Both the position numbers and the translations under genes were made by a program. From an uncultured Porphyromonadaceae bacterium (GTDB lineage Bacteria; Bacteroidota; Bacteroidia; Bacteroidales; Muribaculaceae): 64,000 bases of DNA. The notes below the pieces were generated by a model, which was given only the letters and a program-made list of their open reading frames with translations, made no database searches and was not told the origin of the DNA. The DNA lies in assembly GCA_946553045.1 (NCBI GenBank), contig CAMNRO010000004.1, positions 82,768 to 146,767 of the forward strand, written 5' to 3'. This document shows positions 27,070 to 35,358 of the stretch, piece after piece (positions within the stretch are counted from its first letter, which is position 1; each line of letters begins with the position of its first letter).

Positions 27070-28584
27070 ATGGCTGGAGTCAAAGGTCTTATGAAGGACA
27101 CGGCAATCTACGGGGTCAGCTCGATTATCGGGCGATTCCTCAACTGGCTGCTCGTGCCGCTCTACACCATCATGTTTCCCGTGGCAGACTACGGCGTCGT
27201 CACACTGGTCTACTCCGTGGTGGCCCTCGCCATGGTCGTGCTCACCTACGGCCTCGAGACCGGATTCTTCCGCTTCGCCAACCACGAACGCTGGAAAGAC
27301 CCGATGGAAGTCTACTCAACATGCCTCATATCGCTGGCTGTGACATCGACCGCCTTCGTAGCCCTCGTAGCCGCCTTTATCAGACCGGCCACACACTGGC
27401 TCGAATGCGACGGACACCCCTCCTTCGTGCTCATGATGGCCGTCTGCGTGGCTCTCGACGCCTTCCTGGCCATTCCGTTCAGCTACCTGCGCTTCGCCAA
27501 GCGCCCGCTGCGCTTCGCCACCATACGCCTTGTCAATATTGGCGTAAACATAGGCCTCAACCTCTTCTTTATCCTCCTCTGCCCCTGGCTGATGAAACAC
27601 GCACCCGCAACGGTCGGCTGGTTCTACCGCCCCGACTTCGGCATCGGCTACATCTTCCTTGCCAACCTCATAGCATCCGTGGTAAACCTTGCCATGATGA
27701 CACCCGAGCTGCGCGGATTCCCCTGGAAATTCAACCGTCGCCTCTGGCGCGAAATCCTCGGCTACTCCGCCCCACTGCTTGTGCTGGGTGTGGCCGGAAT
27801 CATGAACCAGACCATCGACAAAATAATGTTTCCGAGCCTGGTCGCCGACCCTGCCGACGCCATGTACCAGCTCGGTATCTATGGCGCCAACTACAAGATA
27901 GCCGTCGTCCTGCTGGTTTTCCTCCAGGCATTCCGCTTCGCCTACGAGCCATTCATATTCGCACGCAGCAAAGACGCCGGCGAGAGCAAATTCCAGGCCT
28001 ACCGCGACGCCATGAAATACTTCGTGGCCTTCGCCCTGCTCATATACCTCGGCGTGATGTTCTACCTCGACTTCGTGCGCTACCTCATATCTCCGCGCTA
28101 CTTCAGCGGTCTCGCCGTCGTGCCCGTGGTGATGATGGGCGAACTCTTCTTCGGAATATTCTTCAACCTCTCGGTGTGGTATAAGCTCACCGACCGCACG
28201 GTCTACGGCATGTGGTTCTCACTCGCCGGCCTGGCCGTGACAGTGGTGCTCAATGTCATTCTGGTGCCCCGCATCGGCTACATGGGCTGCGCCATAGGCT
28301 GCCTCGGAAGCTACGGCACCATGATGCTCGCAAGCTACTTCATCGGCAACCGGAAATACCCCATAGGCTACCCGACAGGCCGCATTCTGTCCTACTTCGC
28401 CGTCGCCGCCGTGCTCTACGCCGCAGGCGTCTACGGTGTCGCCGCCCTCGGGCTGCACACGGCCGTCGAATGCGCCATACGCCTGGTGCTCCTGGCCATC
28501 TTCGTGGCATACTTCGTCAGAATCGAGGGCATAACACTCAAATCGCTCGCCGGGCCCCTGGCCTCACGTCTGCACCGCCGATGA
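27070..28584 (+). CDS. Wzx-like polysaccharide flippase (MOP superfamily)
   Basis: A 504-residue inner-membrane protein with about 14 hydrophobic helices. The N-terminus KGLMKDTAIYGVSSIIGRFLNWLLVPLYT and the central YSAPLLVLGVAGIMNQTIDKIMF are typical of lipopolysaccharide or capsule flippases. It would move undecaprenyl-linked oligosaccharide across the inner membrane. It overlaps the glycosyltransferase gene by 4 bp (ATGA), so the two are translated together. Confidence 0.92.
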   Translation: MAGVKGLMKDTAIYGVSSIIGRFLNWLLVPLYTIMFPVADYGVVTLVYSVVALAMVVLTYGLETGFFRFANHERWKDPMEVYSTCLISLAVTSTAFVALVAAFIRPATHWLECDGHPSFVLMMAVCVALDAFLAIPFSYLRFAKRPLRFATIRLVNIGVNIGLNLFFILLCPWLMKHAPATVGWFYRPDFGIGYIFLANLIASVVNLAMMTPELRGFPWKFNRRLWREILGYSAPLLVLGVAGIMNQTIDKIMFPSLVADPADAMYQLGIYGANYKIAVVLLVFLQAFRFAYEPFIFARSKDAGESKFQAYRDAMKYFVAFALLIYLGVMFYLDFVRYLISPRYFSGLAVVPVVMMGELFFGIFFNLSVWYKLTDRTVYGMWFSLAGLAVTVVLNVILVPRIGYMGCAIGCLGSYGTMMLASYFIGNRKYPIGYPTGRILSYFAVAAVLYAAGVYGVAALGLHTAVECAIRLVLLAIFVAYFVRIEGITLKSLAGPLASRLHRR

Positions 28585-29828
28585 AAATAGCCATAATAAA
28601 CCACAGCGACAGCCGCGGCGGCGCCTCCGTGGTGAGCATGCGCCTCATGAAGGCCCTTGCCGCCGAGGGCGCAGATGTGTCGATGACCGTGGTCCACAAG
28701 GCAGGCAACGACCCCGCCGTGCACACCGCCGCCTCGCCTCTGAGATGCAAGATACCCTTCCTCCTCGAGCACATGCGCATTTTCGCCGCCAACGGCTTCA
28801 CCAGACGCGACCTATTCGCCGTATCAATTGCTTCCGACGGCCTGACGCTGTCGGCACTGCCGCAAGTGGAGCAGGCCGATGTCGTAATGCTCAATTGGGT
28901 CAACCAGGGCATGCTCGACTTCGGCGAAATCCTCCACATGATTCAGGCGGGCAAGACGGTGATATGGACCATGCACGACATGTGGAACCTCACCGGAATC
29001 TGCCACCATGCCGGCACATGCACACGCTACCGCCTGACACCGGGCTGCGGAAACTGCCCCCTACTCCACAAGCGCGCCGCCGAAAACGATCTCTCGCGCC
29101 GCACGTGGGAGCTCAAACGCGCCCTCTACAGCACCGATGGCATCACCTTCGTGGCCGTAAGCTCCTGGCTGGAGCGCAAATGCGCCGAAAGCTCGGCTAT
29201 GAAAGGCTGTTTCGTGAAAGTGATACCGAATGCTTTTCCCGTCGAAGAGTTCTACATAGCTCCGCGCCGCAGCCGCGCCGGAATGGGCCTGCCCGAAGAT
29301 AAAAAACTGATAGTGATGGGAGCCGCACGCCTCGACGACCCCGTGAAAGGCCTCGACCTCGCCGTCGAAGCCCTCAACCGCCTGGCCGATAGCGGCCGCA
29401 CCGACGCTCACGCCGTGTTTTTCGGCGCCATACGCGACCCTCACGCCCTCGACGGCCTCCGCCTGCCATACACGGCCCTCGGCCCCGTCGCCGACAAGGA
29501 CTTCCTGCACGAACTCTACGCACAGGCCTCTGCCGTGCTCTCGTCATCGCTCTACGAAACCCTGCCAGGCACCCTAATCGAAGGCCAGGCCGCAGGCTGC
29601 TTCCCCGTAAGCTTCGGCGAAGGCGGACAGGCCGATATAATCGAGCATGGCCGCACAGGCTACATTGCCCGCTACCGCGACACCGCCGACCTCGCCCACG
29701 GCCTCACAATAGCCCTCGACGGCCTTTTCGACCCCGCACTGCTGCGCGAGTCTGTCGAAAAACGATTCAGCGCCCGCGCCGTCGCCCGACGGTATCTGAA
29801 TCTGATTGAGGCTGAAATGAACATTTGA
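28581..29828 (+). CDS. GT4-family glycosyltransferase
   Basis: A 415-residue GT-B enzyme. The reading frame extends upstream inside the flippase gene, but ATG 28581 overlapping the flippase stop begins the expected N-terminal Rossmann strand (MKIAIINHSDSRGGASVVSMRLMKAL). The C-terminal nucleotide-sugar domain has VMGAARLDDPVKGLDLAVEAL and the ELYAQASAVLSSSLYETLPGTLIEGQAAGCFPVSFGEGG motif with the conserved ExxxxxxxE acidic pair. It also has a CxHAGTCxxYxxxPGCGNCP insertion, common in GT4 enzymes of capsule clusters. It probably extends the lipid-linked glycan that the upstream flippase exports. Confidence 0.92.
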   Translation: MKIAIINHSDSRGGASVVSMRLMKALAAEGADVSMTVVHKAGNDPAVHTAASPLRCKIPFLLEHMRIFAANGFTRRDLFAVSIASDGLTLSALPQVEQADVVMLNWVNQGMLDFGEILHMIQAGKTVIWTMHDMWNLTGICHHAGTCTRYRLTPGCGNCPLLHKRAAENDLSRRTWELKRALYSTDGITFVAVSSWLERKCAESSAMKGCFVKVIPNAFPVEEFYIAPRRSRAGMGLPEDKKLIVMGAARLDDPVKGLDLAVEALNRLADSGRTDAHAVFFGAIRDPHALDGLRLPYTALGPVADKDFLHELYAQASAVLSSSLYETLPGTLIEGQAAGCFPVSFGEGGQADIIEHGRTGYIARYRDTADLAHGLTIALDGLFDPALLRESVEKRFSARAVARRYLNLIEAEMNI

Positions 29829-29831
29829 CCA

Positions 29832-29877
29832 TTCCGTTTGTTTTAGAAAGTAGACTACTAACCAAAAAACAAACGAA
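29832..29877. repeat. Stop-to-start inverted repeat before rubrerythrin gene
   Basis: CGTTTGTTTT just after the glycosyltransferase stop is exactly complementary to AAAACAAACG just before the rubrerythrin ATG. The loop contains a further small palindrome, AGTAGACTACT. The whole 49-bp spacer would fold into one hairpin. Confidence 0.7.
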
Positions 29878-30459
29878 ATGGAAACAAAAAGCATAAAAGG
29901 CACTCGTACCGAACACAATCTTCTCGCTTCATTCGCCGGCGAAAGCCAGGCCCGTTCGCGCTATACCCTCTTCGCCGAAAAGGCTAAGGAAGAGGGCTAC
30001 GAACAGATTGCAGCAGTGTTCCTCGAGACAGCCGAACAGGAACTGAGCCACGCGCGCATGTTCTTCAACCTCCTCGAAGGCGGCACTGTCGAAATCCACG
30101 CCGCCTACCCCGCCGGCGTCGTTGCCGACACCAAGACCAACCTTGCCGAAGCCGCTGCCGGCGAACGCGAGGAATGGGGCGAACTCTACGAAAACTTCGC
30201 GCAGATTGCCCAGGAAGAAGGCTTCCCGCAGATTGCCAACACATACCGCCTTATCGCCAAGGTCGAGCAGATGCACGAAGCCCGCTACATCAAACTGATG
30301 GAGCGCCTCGAGACGGGCACCGAATTCGAAGAAGCCGAACCCGTCGAATGGATGTGCCGTCAGTGCGGTTTCACCATCACCGCCAAAGCAGCCCCCAAAC
30401 GCTGCCCCGTCTGCGGCCGCGACCAGGCCTGGTTCCAGCGCAAAGCCAATAATTATTGA
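29878..30459 (+). CDS. rbr: Rubrerythrin
   Basis: A 193-residue protein: an N-terminal ferritin-like di-iron four-helix bundle (NLLASFAGESQARSRYTLFAEKAKEEG and ETAEQELSHARMFF supply Glu/His ligands, with a second set in EEWGELYENFAQIAQEEG and KVEQMHEARY) and a C-terminal rubredoxin-like domain with two CxxCG knuckles (CRQCG, CPVCG). It reduces hydrogen peroxide in anaerobes in the cytoplasm. The gene is probably part of, or read through from, the preceding genes, since the spacer holds only a hairpin. Confidence 0.97.
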   Translation: METKSIKGTRTEHNLLASFAGESQARSRYTLFAEKAKEEGYEQIAAVFLETAEQELSHARMFFNLLEGGTVEIHAAYPAGVVADTKTNLAEAAAGEREEWGELYENFAQIAQEEGFPQIANTYRLIAKVEQMHEARYIKLMERLETGTEFEEAEPVEWMCRQCGFTITAKAAPKRCPVCGRDQAWFQRKANNY

Positions 30460-30513
30460 GCTATTAGGCTGTTGGGCAGTTGGGCTAACGGGCTGACAAG
30501 CGATTGGGCTGGC
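30458..30513. repeat. Period-8 array starting at rubrerythrin stop
   Basis: Directly after TGA the sequence runs as GCTATTAG, GCTGTTGG, GCAGTTGG, GCTAACGG, GCTGACAA, GCGATTGG, GCTGGCGG in strict 8-nt phase. Confidence 0.8.
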
Positions 30514-30541
30514 GGCCCGCAGGGCAAGCCGGCCCACGGGC

Positions 30542-30649
30542 GAAGCGCGGAGCGCTTCAACATTCACACAGCCTGGGGTTTGGGCGCTGCAAGCGTCCAT
30601 ACCCCAGGTTTTTATGCACCCCGCCCCCTCCCAACCGCTTTAGCGGTTG
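30542..30649. repeat. Cluster of three GC-rich hairpins (REP-like)
   Basis: Three perfect or near-perfect palindromes follow one another: GAAGCGC-GGA-GCGCTTC (30542-30558), CCTGGGG...CCCCAGG with an inner GCGCT/AGCGT stem (30572-30608, followed by TTTTT), and CAACCGCT-TT-AGCGGTTG (30632-30649). The middle one could act as a terminator for rubrerythrin. The group resembles extragenic palindromic elements; no mobilizing transposase is nearby. Confidence 0.7.
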
Positions 30650-30673
30650 AATAACACTACTATCAAATAATCC

Positions 30674-30743
30674 CCTCCTGTCCTCCCAATCTCCTAACAG
30701 CCCACCCTCCTAATATCCTAACCTCCTATCCTCCTGACTTCCT
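30674..30743. repeat. Period-8 CTCCTAAC-type array
   Basis: CTCCTGTC, CTCCCAAT, CTCCTAAC, AGCCCACC, CTCCTAAT, ATCCTAAC, CTCCTATC, CTCCTGAC, TTCCTAAA run in phase. Read on the minus strand this is a TTAGGAG array lying beyond the terminator of the susCDEF-like operon. Confidence 0.8.
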
Positions 30744-30790
30744 AAAAAAAAGCGGCGTCCGCGGTCCCTTTCGGGGATTACGGACGCCGT
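30744..30790 (-). terminator. Intrinsic terminator of the susCDEF-like operon
   Basis: On the minus strand CGGCGTCCG and CGGACGCCG form a strong stem around a loop that itself holds CCCCGAAAGGGA, followed by at least seven T. Confidence 0.92.
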
Positions 30791-30810
30791 TCTTGCATGG
30801 AGAAATTATA

Positions 30811-32301
30811 TTATTTCTTGACCATTGTCGCGGTGTAGGGGATAGTGCCGAGATTGAGAGTTATCTCGTATGTGCCGTCGGCATCGCATACAAGGTTGGC
30901 CGGATTGCCGAAGCCGGTGAGGTTCTGCAGATTGCCGCCCAGGTTGATATCCCATCCGTTGTTCATGCGGAACTTCCAGGCATTGCCGGCGCTCATTGTC
31001 ACAGTCGCCTTCCAGGTGAGATTGTCGTCCGACGGAGTCATCGGCTCGGAAGCGGCCCAGCCGTTGAAATCGCCAATGAGGCCTACAGTGCTGATAGCGG
31101 TCACACTCAGGTCGCGGGTGCTGTAGTTGAGGCTGATGAAATAGAGACCGGGAGCGGGAACCTTGATATTGTTGCCGCCGTTAGCCTTGCCTGTTGCCGA
31201 CAGAACGCCGGTATCGGGATTGGTCTTGAACTCGAGAGCCTCGCCCACGCCGAAGTCGCCGTTCCACGCATTTGTGGGGCTGAACTTGAACTCGGGCTGG
31301 TCGGCACCGTAGAGGTTGGCATATCCGGCATAGTTGGTGTAGTTTTCTGTCCACATCACCATGGCGAACTGGCCGTTGTTCCAGCTGGTGCCGTTCACAC
31401 CGTTGCCGGCGAGCCAGAAGTTGGGAATAGCCTGCTTATACTCGTAGGTGAGATTGTCCATATCGATACGGAATTCGACAGGGCCGGAGAGTTTCATGAA
31501 ACCGGCAGCCTGAGTCTCGGCAGGGTCAAGAGCACCTTTTGCACTGTTCTTGTCGGCCTCGGTCACACCGATGATAGACGAGAAATCAGAGTTAGTGAAG
31601 TAGTTTTCGCCAAAAATCTTCCAGTAAATGCCTTCACCGACTGTTGCGGCGCTGAGATTGAGAATCTGGCTGAACACGGGGTCGTCGTACACATTGTTGT
31701 CGCTGTGTGTGAACTCCGAGCTGTTGGCCTGATTCCAGTCGTTGCCGTCGGCCGACCACATGAAGTAGTACTTCTGGTCGATAAAGCGCGGGGCTTCAGT
31801 TACGACAGTAAGCTTGGTCGGGCCAAAGAACTTGTCGGGGCCGCCGAGCACAATGCTCTCGTTGCCCTTGACGGCACTCACATTATAGCGCAGCCAGAGC
31901 GCTGTCTCGACAGGATTCTTGCTTATATTCTCGCGCACGCCTTCGTTAAGGGCGACAGGGTCTACAGCGAATTTATCGCCGCTGACAACGACAGGCACCG
32001 TAAAGAAGCTCGAGAAAGACTCGTCGGTGCTTACCTGGGCGCTTGCACCGAAGCCGTAGCCTTCAGGCCAGCCTTCGGCGGCAGTAGCAACAGCGACAGG
32101 CACATTCTCGCCCTTGCTGATATATGTGGCAAGCTGGGCCACTGCGGGCATGTCGGCGGGGGCTGCGACGGTCACCTGGTCGGGACCGGCGGCGGGCAGT
32201 TCGGGATTGACAACGGGAATACCTGTGCCGAGTTCTACATCGTCGCAGGCCGCGAAGCCAAGAGCCAGAGCCAATATGGGAAGTATTGTATATTTCTTCA
32301 T
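30811..32301 (-). CDS. SusF/SusE-like outer-membrane glycan-binding lipoprotein
   Basis: A 496-residue lipoprotein (signal MKKYTILPILALALGFAAC, Cys19). The C-terminal half holds tandem starch-binding-like beta domains, the last with GLIGDFNGWAASEPMTP...LTWKATVTMSAGNAWKFRMNNGWDINLGG, the pattern of SusF/SusE carbohydrate-binding modules; an equivalent block (PNFWLAGNGVNGTSWNN) precedes it. It sits on the cell surface as an accessory binder for the upstream SusC/SusD transporter. It is the last gene of the operon before the terminator. A long open frame on the opposite strand is a codon-bias artefact. Confidence 0.88.
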   Translation of the reverse strand: MKKYTILPILALALGFAACDDVELGTGIPVVNPELPAAGPDQVTVAAPADMPAVAQLATYISKGENVPVAVATAAEGWPEGYGFGASAQVSTDESFSSFFTVPVVVSGDKFAVDPVALNEGVRENISKNPVETALWLRYNVSAVKGNESIVLGGPDKFFGPTKLTVVTEAPRFIDQKYYFMWSADGNDWNQANSSEFTHSDNNVYDDPVFSQILNLSAATVGEGIYWKIFGENYFTNSDFSSIIGVTEADKNSAKGALDPAETQAAGFMKLSGPVEFRIDMDNLTYEYKQAIPNFWLAGNGVNGTSWNNGQFAMVMWTENYTNYAGYANLYGADQPEFKFSPTNAWNGDFGVGEALEFKTNPDTGVLSATGKANGGNNIKVPAPGLYFISLNYSTRDLSVTAISTVGLIGDFNGWAASEPMTPSDDNLTWKATVTMSAGNAWKFRMNNGWDINLGGNLQNLTGFGNPANLVCDADGTYEITLNLGTIPYTATMVKK

Positions 32302-32326
32302 TTCTGTAAGTTGAGGAAGTTCTTCA

Positions 32327-32379
32327 GTCTATATAGTTAAGATAATAGTTTATAGTACCATTATCTTAACTTTATAAAC
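32327..32379. repeat. Large palindrome in spacer before susF-like gene
   Basis: On the coding (minus) strand, arms GTTTATAAAGTTAAGATAAT and ATTATCTTAACTATATAGAC are complementary over about 20 bp with two imperfections. They sit between the susE stop and the susF-like start. The flanking stop-side sequence shows a 9-nt period (ATAAGTAAA, AAGAGTTTA, TAAAGTTAA). A sister element lies at 33695-33768. Confidence 0.82.
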
Positions 32380-32413
32380 TCTTTTTACTTATTAAACTTG
32401 GTTTTGACTTGGG

Positions 32414-33676
32414 TTAATCGACGAAATCGAATGTCACTGTATTTGCCTTCGTATCGAGCGACACGCTGATAGTTGCACCGAGAGCGCCTTCGAGCTGGAA
32501 GGGGCCTTCGCCGACAGCGGTTTCGGCAGCTACGCCGGGAGTGACAGGATAGTCCTTGCCCGTAACAGATGCCCACTGAGCCGCGCCCCAGCCGCTAAGT
32601 TCCTGATAGAAGCGGCAGAAGAGGTCGGGATTGCTATCCTGAGTCTCGGTGATTTCGAATGTGCCGGTGAAGACACCCGAGCCATCTGTGCATTCGAGGC
32701 GCCAGTTGTCGTAGATTTCGGCATTGTCTGCAGAGGGCTCTTTCCACAGGGCCTGATTGCCCACCATGTAGACATATTTCGGAGTCACAACTTCCTGCTC
32801 GCCGGCCTGAACCTTCACAGTCATCTTGTTGAGGTCTACGGTGATAGTCATCTTACCGCCGGTGAAGTCCTTGAATTCAAGTTTATCTTTGGTCACGGCA
32901 AGAGTTCCGTTGTATTCGCCGTCGGCGAGAATGCAGTCCACTTCCTTATCGTCGTTGGGGCCGCCGGCGATGCCGATGAAGTCGCTATCCCAGCCTGTGA
33001 GGGCGGTTGCGAAGCGGAATACGGGGTCGGCGGGCATATCGAACACAGCCGAGTACACATTGGAGCCGACAGCGTCGTCAGCTTCCCACAGACGCCAGTC
33101 CTTATATTTGTCGGCATTGTTGGCAATAGGCTCGGTCCAGCCGCTGGGAGCGCCTACGAGATAGATATACGCAGGAGTCTTCAGAGCGTAGTAGAAGTCC
33201 ACGCGGGGAAGCTCGATGACATTCGAGGTAATGTTGGTCCACTCATAGGAGCCTACCTGAGCCACGGCGCGGACGTAGAGGGGGCGCACATGGTCTTCGG
33301 CATAAGGCTGCCAGGTGTCTTCGTCGGTGATACCGAGCATTTCGCAGATTGCGATGGCAACATCGGCTTCGTTGAGGCCGATAGTGGCGCTGGCGCCGTT
33401 GATATTGGCAAGAGTCTTGTACTCGGCGAAATCCTCGGTGAGAGAGATTTCCGCAGAATAGTTCACAACGGTACCGATGCCGTAGTCGGGCTGAGAGCAG
33501 GTGAACTCGAGCACACCGCCTTCGGTGAGGTCATAGTACTGCTGGGCGAAAGGCGGCACATTGAGTTTGAACTCGGTCGGTTTCTGCATCACCGGAGTGT
33601 CTGGAGTGGAGCACGATGCCACGCCAAGCATTGCAGCCGCAGCAGCCAGAACAGTATATATTTTAGCGAATTTCAT
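32414..33676 (-). CDS. SusE-like outer-membrane lipoprotein
   Basis: A 420-residue lipoprotein (signal ending LGVASC). The N-terminal SusE domain (about 25-155) begins with KPTEFKLNVPPFAQQYYDLTEGGVLEFTCSQPDYG, the usual Ig-like repeat of SusE proteins. It is followed by two similar modules, each starting YIYLVGAPSGWTEPIANNADKYKDWRL or YVYMVGNQALWKEPSADNAEIYDNWRL, which shows an internal duplication. It should be a surface glycan-binding protein of the SusCD system. Third gene of the operon. Confidence 0.9.
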   Translation of the reverse strand: MKFAKIYTVLAAAAAMLGVASCSTPDTPVMQKPTEFKLNVPPFAQQYYDLTEGGVLEFTCSQPDYGIGTVVNYSAEISLTEDFAEYKTLANINGASATIGLNEADVAIAICEMLGITDEDTWQPYAEDHVRPLYVRAVAQVGSYEWTNITSNVIELPRVDFYYALKTPAYIYLVGAPSGWTEPIANNADKYKDWRLWEADDAVGSNVYSAVFDMPADPVFRFATALTGWDSDFIGIAGGPNDDKEVDCILADGEYNGTLAVTKDKLEFKDFTGGKMTITVDLNKMTVKVQAGEQEVVTPKYVYMVGNQALWKEPSADNAEIYDNWRLECTDGSGVFTGTFEITETQDSNPDLFCRFYQELSGWGAAQWASVTGKDYPVTPGVAAETAVGEGPFQLEGALGATISVSLDTKANTVTFDFVD

Positions 33677-33694
33677 TGTTTCTTTTTTTGTAAG

Positions 33695-33768
33695 GTTTAT
33701 AAAGTCGTCGGAGTTAAGACAATAGTACTGATAGCGTACAAAGAAGCCATTATCTTAACTTTATAAAC
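33695..33768. repeat. Large palindrome in spacer before susE-like gene
   Basis: On the minus strand GTTTATAAAGTTAAGATAAT is matched by ATTGTCTTAACT, a short bulge, then ACTTTATAAAC. The change A-U to G-U in the right arm keeps pairing relative to the sister element. The stop side has a 9-nt period (ATAAGTTTA, ATAAGTGAA, AGGAGTTTA, TAAAGTTAA). Confidence 0.82.
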
Positions 33769-33791
33769 TCCTTTCACTTATTAAACTTATA

Positions 33792-35336
33792 TCAATAACC
33801 GGGGTTCTGGCCTATGGTTTCGGTATATTGTGTCGGAATGGGGAAGAGAGCGCGATAAGCCGGAAGCGAGGCGCCTTCATAGTCGCCGCCTTTCCACGAC
33901 CACATGTAGTTGCTGCCGGTGTACTTGCCGAAGCGGATAAGGTCGCTGCGGCGGTGACCTTCGCAGTAGAGCTCGCACATACGCTCCTTAAGCAGCTCGT
34001 CGGCATTGATCGACGAGAGGGCGGGCATGCCTGCGCGCTCGCGCACCAGGTTGAGGTAGCGCAGACCGTCGCATTCGACGCCGTGCATCTGGCATTCGGC
34101 CAGCATCAGATATGTATCGGCGAGGCGGAACAGAGGATAGTCGGCATTCGACATGGCAACATTGTTGTTATTGTTGCCGGCAGTGTTCTCATAGTCGGTC
34201 TCGGGGCTGTTGGAGTACTTGATGAGCATATAGCCGCACGAAGTGGCGTCGTTGCCGCCGAGGGTGGGAATATCTTCCTGGAAAGTACCCTCGAAGATGA
34301 GACGGCGCTTGTCGGCGCGGTCGAGAGCCTTCGACAGCTCGGGGCGCAGGCGCAGACCGCCCCATGCGTCCTTATAGTTGAGCTTCTTGAGAATCTCCTC
34401 GCCTGCCGAGGCAAACCATGCGCCGCAGGTGAGGTAGGTTGTGCCGCCCCAGGCCTCCATGCGGCCCTGCTCCTGGGGTACTACCCAGAGGAGCTCGCCG
34501 TTGCCGGCATACTTGTCGTTGGTGGCACAGAAAAGATATTTGTATTCAGGGGCAAGGGTAATGCCGGTAGAAACAACCTGCTTGCAGGCCTCGGCGCATT
34601 CGCGCCACATGGGGGTGCCGGTGTAGACCTCGGCATTGAGATAGAGCTTGGCAAGAAGCATATAGCCGGCCTCGCGGCTCACGCGGCCATAAGCCTGCTC
34701 GGCGGCCGGTTTGAGCTGGGGCACATATGTCTCGAGCTCGGCGGTGATGGCGTCGAAGAGCTGCTTGCGGTCGTAGGTGGGAGGTGTTGCGCCTGTGGTG
34801 GAGCTTTCATCAATCCACGGGCCGCGGCCGAAGAGGTCAATCATCTGATAGTATGCCAGGCCGCGCAGAGCCGATGCCTCGGCGATACGTGCGTTCACTT
34901 CGGCTTCGTCGAAGAAAGCGGCGCCCTGCGAGCGCATGCCCGACATGAATTCGGCAGCCATCTTGGCATTGAAGAACTCGCGTGCGAAAGCGGCGTAGAT
35001 CCATTCGTTGTCGGGGCTCCACTGGTTCTTGTTGAGAGGCTGGTAGCCGGGGTCGTTCCAAGCCTCGGAGATGAAGCACTCGTCGGCCACGATTTCATTG
35101 AGGTTGAAGTGAGTACGGGTGAATGTACCGGCACCGCCGTCCGAAGTCGAGATGATGTCGTCGCGGTAGAGGTTGGCATAGATACGGCCCAGGAAGCCGT
35201 CCCACTCGGCCTGAGTGGTCAGTTCGAGCTTTATGTTGGGGTCGTTGGGCGTGAGGTCGAGGTCGCCGACGCACGATGTGCCGGCGAAAGCCATCAGGGC
35301 TACACAGCCCGCAAGTATATGGTTTGTAAATTTCAT
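33792..35336 (-). CDS. SusD/RagB-family substrate-binding lipoprotein
   Basis: A 514-residue lipoprotein (MKFTNHILAGCVALMAFAGTSC, Cys22) with N-terminal LDLTPNDPNIKLELTTQAEWDGFLGRIYANLYRD, the EASALRGLAYYQMIDLFGRGPWI helix pair, and the C-terminal RLADTYLMLAECQMHG...LLKERMCELYCEGHRRSDLIRFGKYTG. These are clear SusD landmarks. It is 22 bp downstream of its susC and captures the glycan at the surface. Confidence 0.95.
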   Translation of the reverse strand: MKFTNHILAGCVALMAFAGTSCVGDLDLTPNDPNIKLELTTQAEWDGFLGRIYANLYRDDIISTSDGGAGTFTRTHFNLNEIVADECFISEAWNDPGYQPLNKNQWSPDNEWIYAAFAREFFNAKMAAEFMSGMRSQGAAFFDEAEVNARIAEASALRGLAYYQMIDLFGRGPWIDESSTTGATPPTYDRKQLFDAITAELETYVPQLKPAAEQAYGRVSREAGYMLLAKLYLNAEVYTGTPMWRECAEACKQVVSTGITLAPEYKYLFCATNDKYAGNGELLWVVPQEQGRMEAWGGTTYLTCGAWFASAGEEILKKLNYKDAWGGLRLRPELSKALDRADKRRLIFEGTFQEDIPTLGGNDATSCGYMLIKYSNSPETDYENTAGNNNNNVAMSNADYPLFRLADTYLMLAECQMHGVECDGLRYLNLVRERAGMPALSSINADELLKERMCELYCEGHRRSDLIRFGKYTGSNYMWSWKGGDYEGASLPAYRALFPIPTQYTETIGQNPGY

Positions 35337-35358
35337 ATTGATGTCTTGTTTACCGGTT

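Noticed and set aside
28212..28580. Longer glycosyltransferase start inside the flippase gene
   Set aside because: The Arg/Pro-rich extension is out-of-frame flippase sequence; ATG 28581 overlaps the flippase stop and begins the Rossmann fold.
30472..30654. 60-residue frame after rubrerythrin
   Set aside because: It lies wholly in the 8-nt array and the palindrome cluster, so its residues reflect repeats. No start signal or conserved domain is visible.
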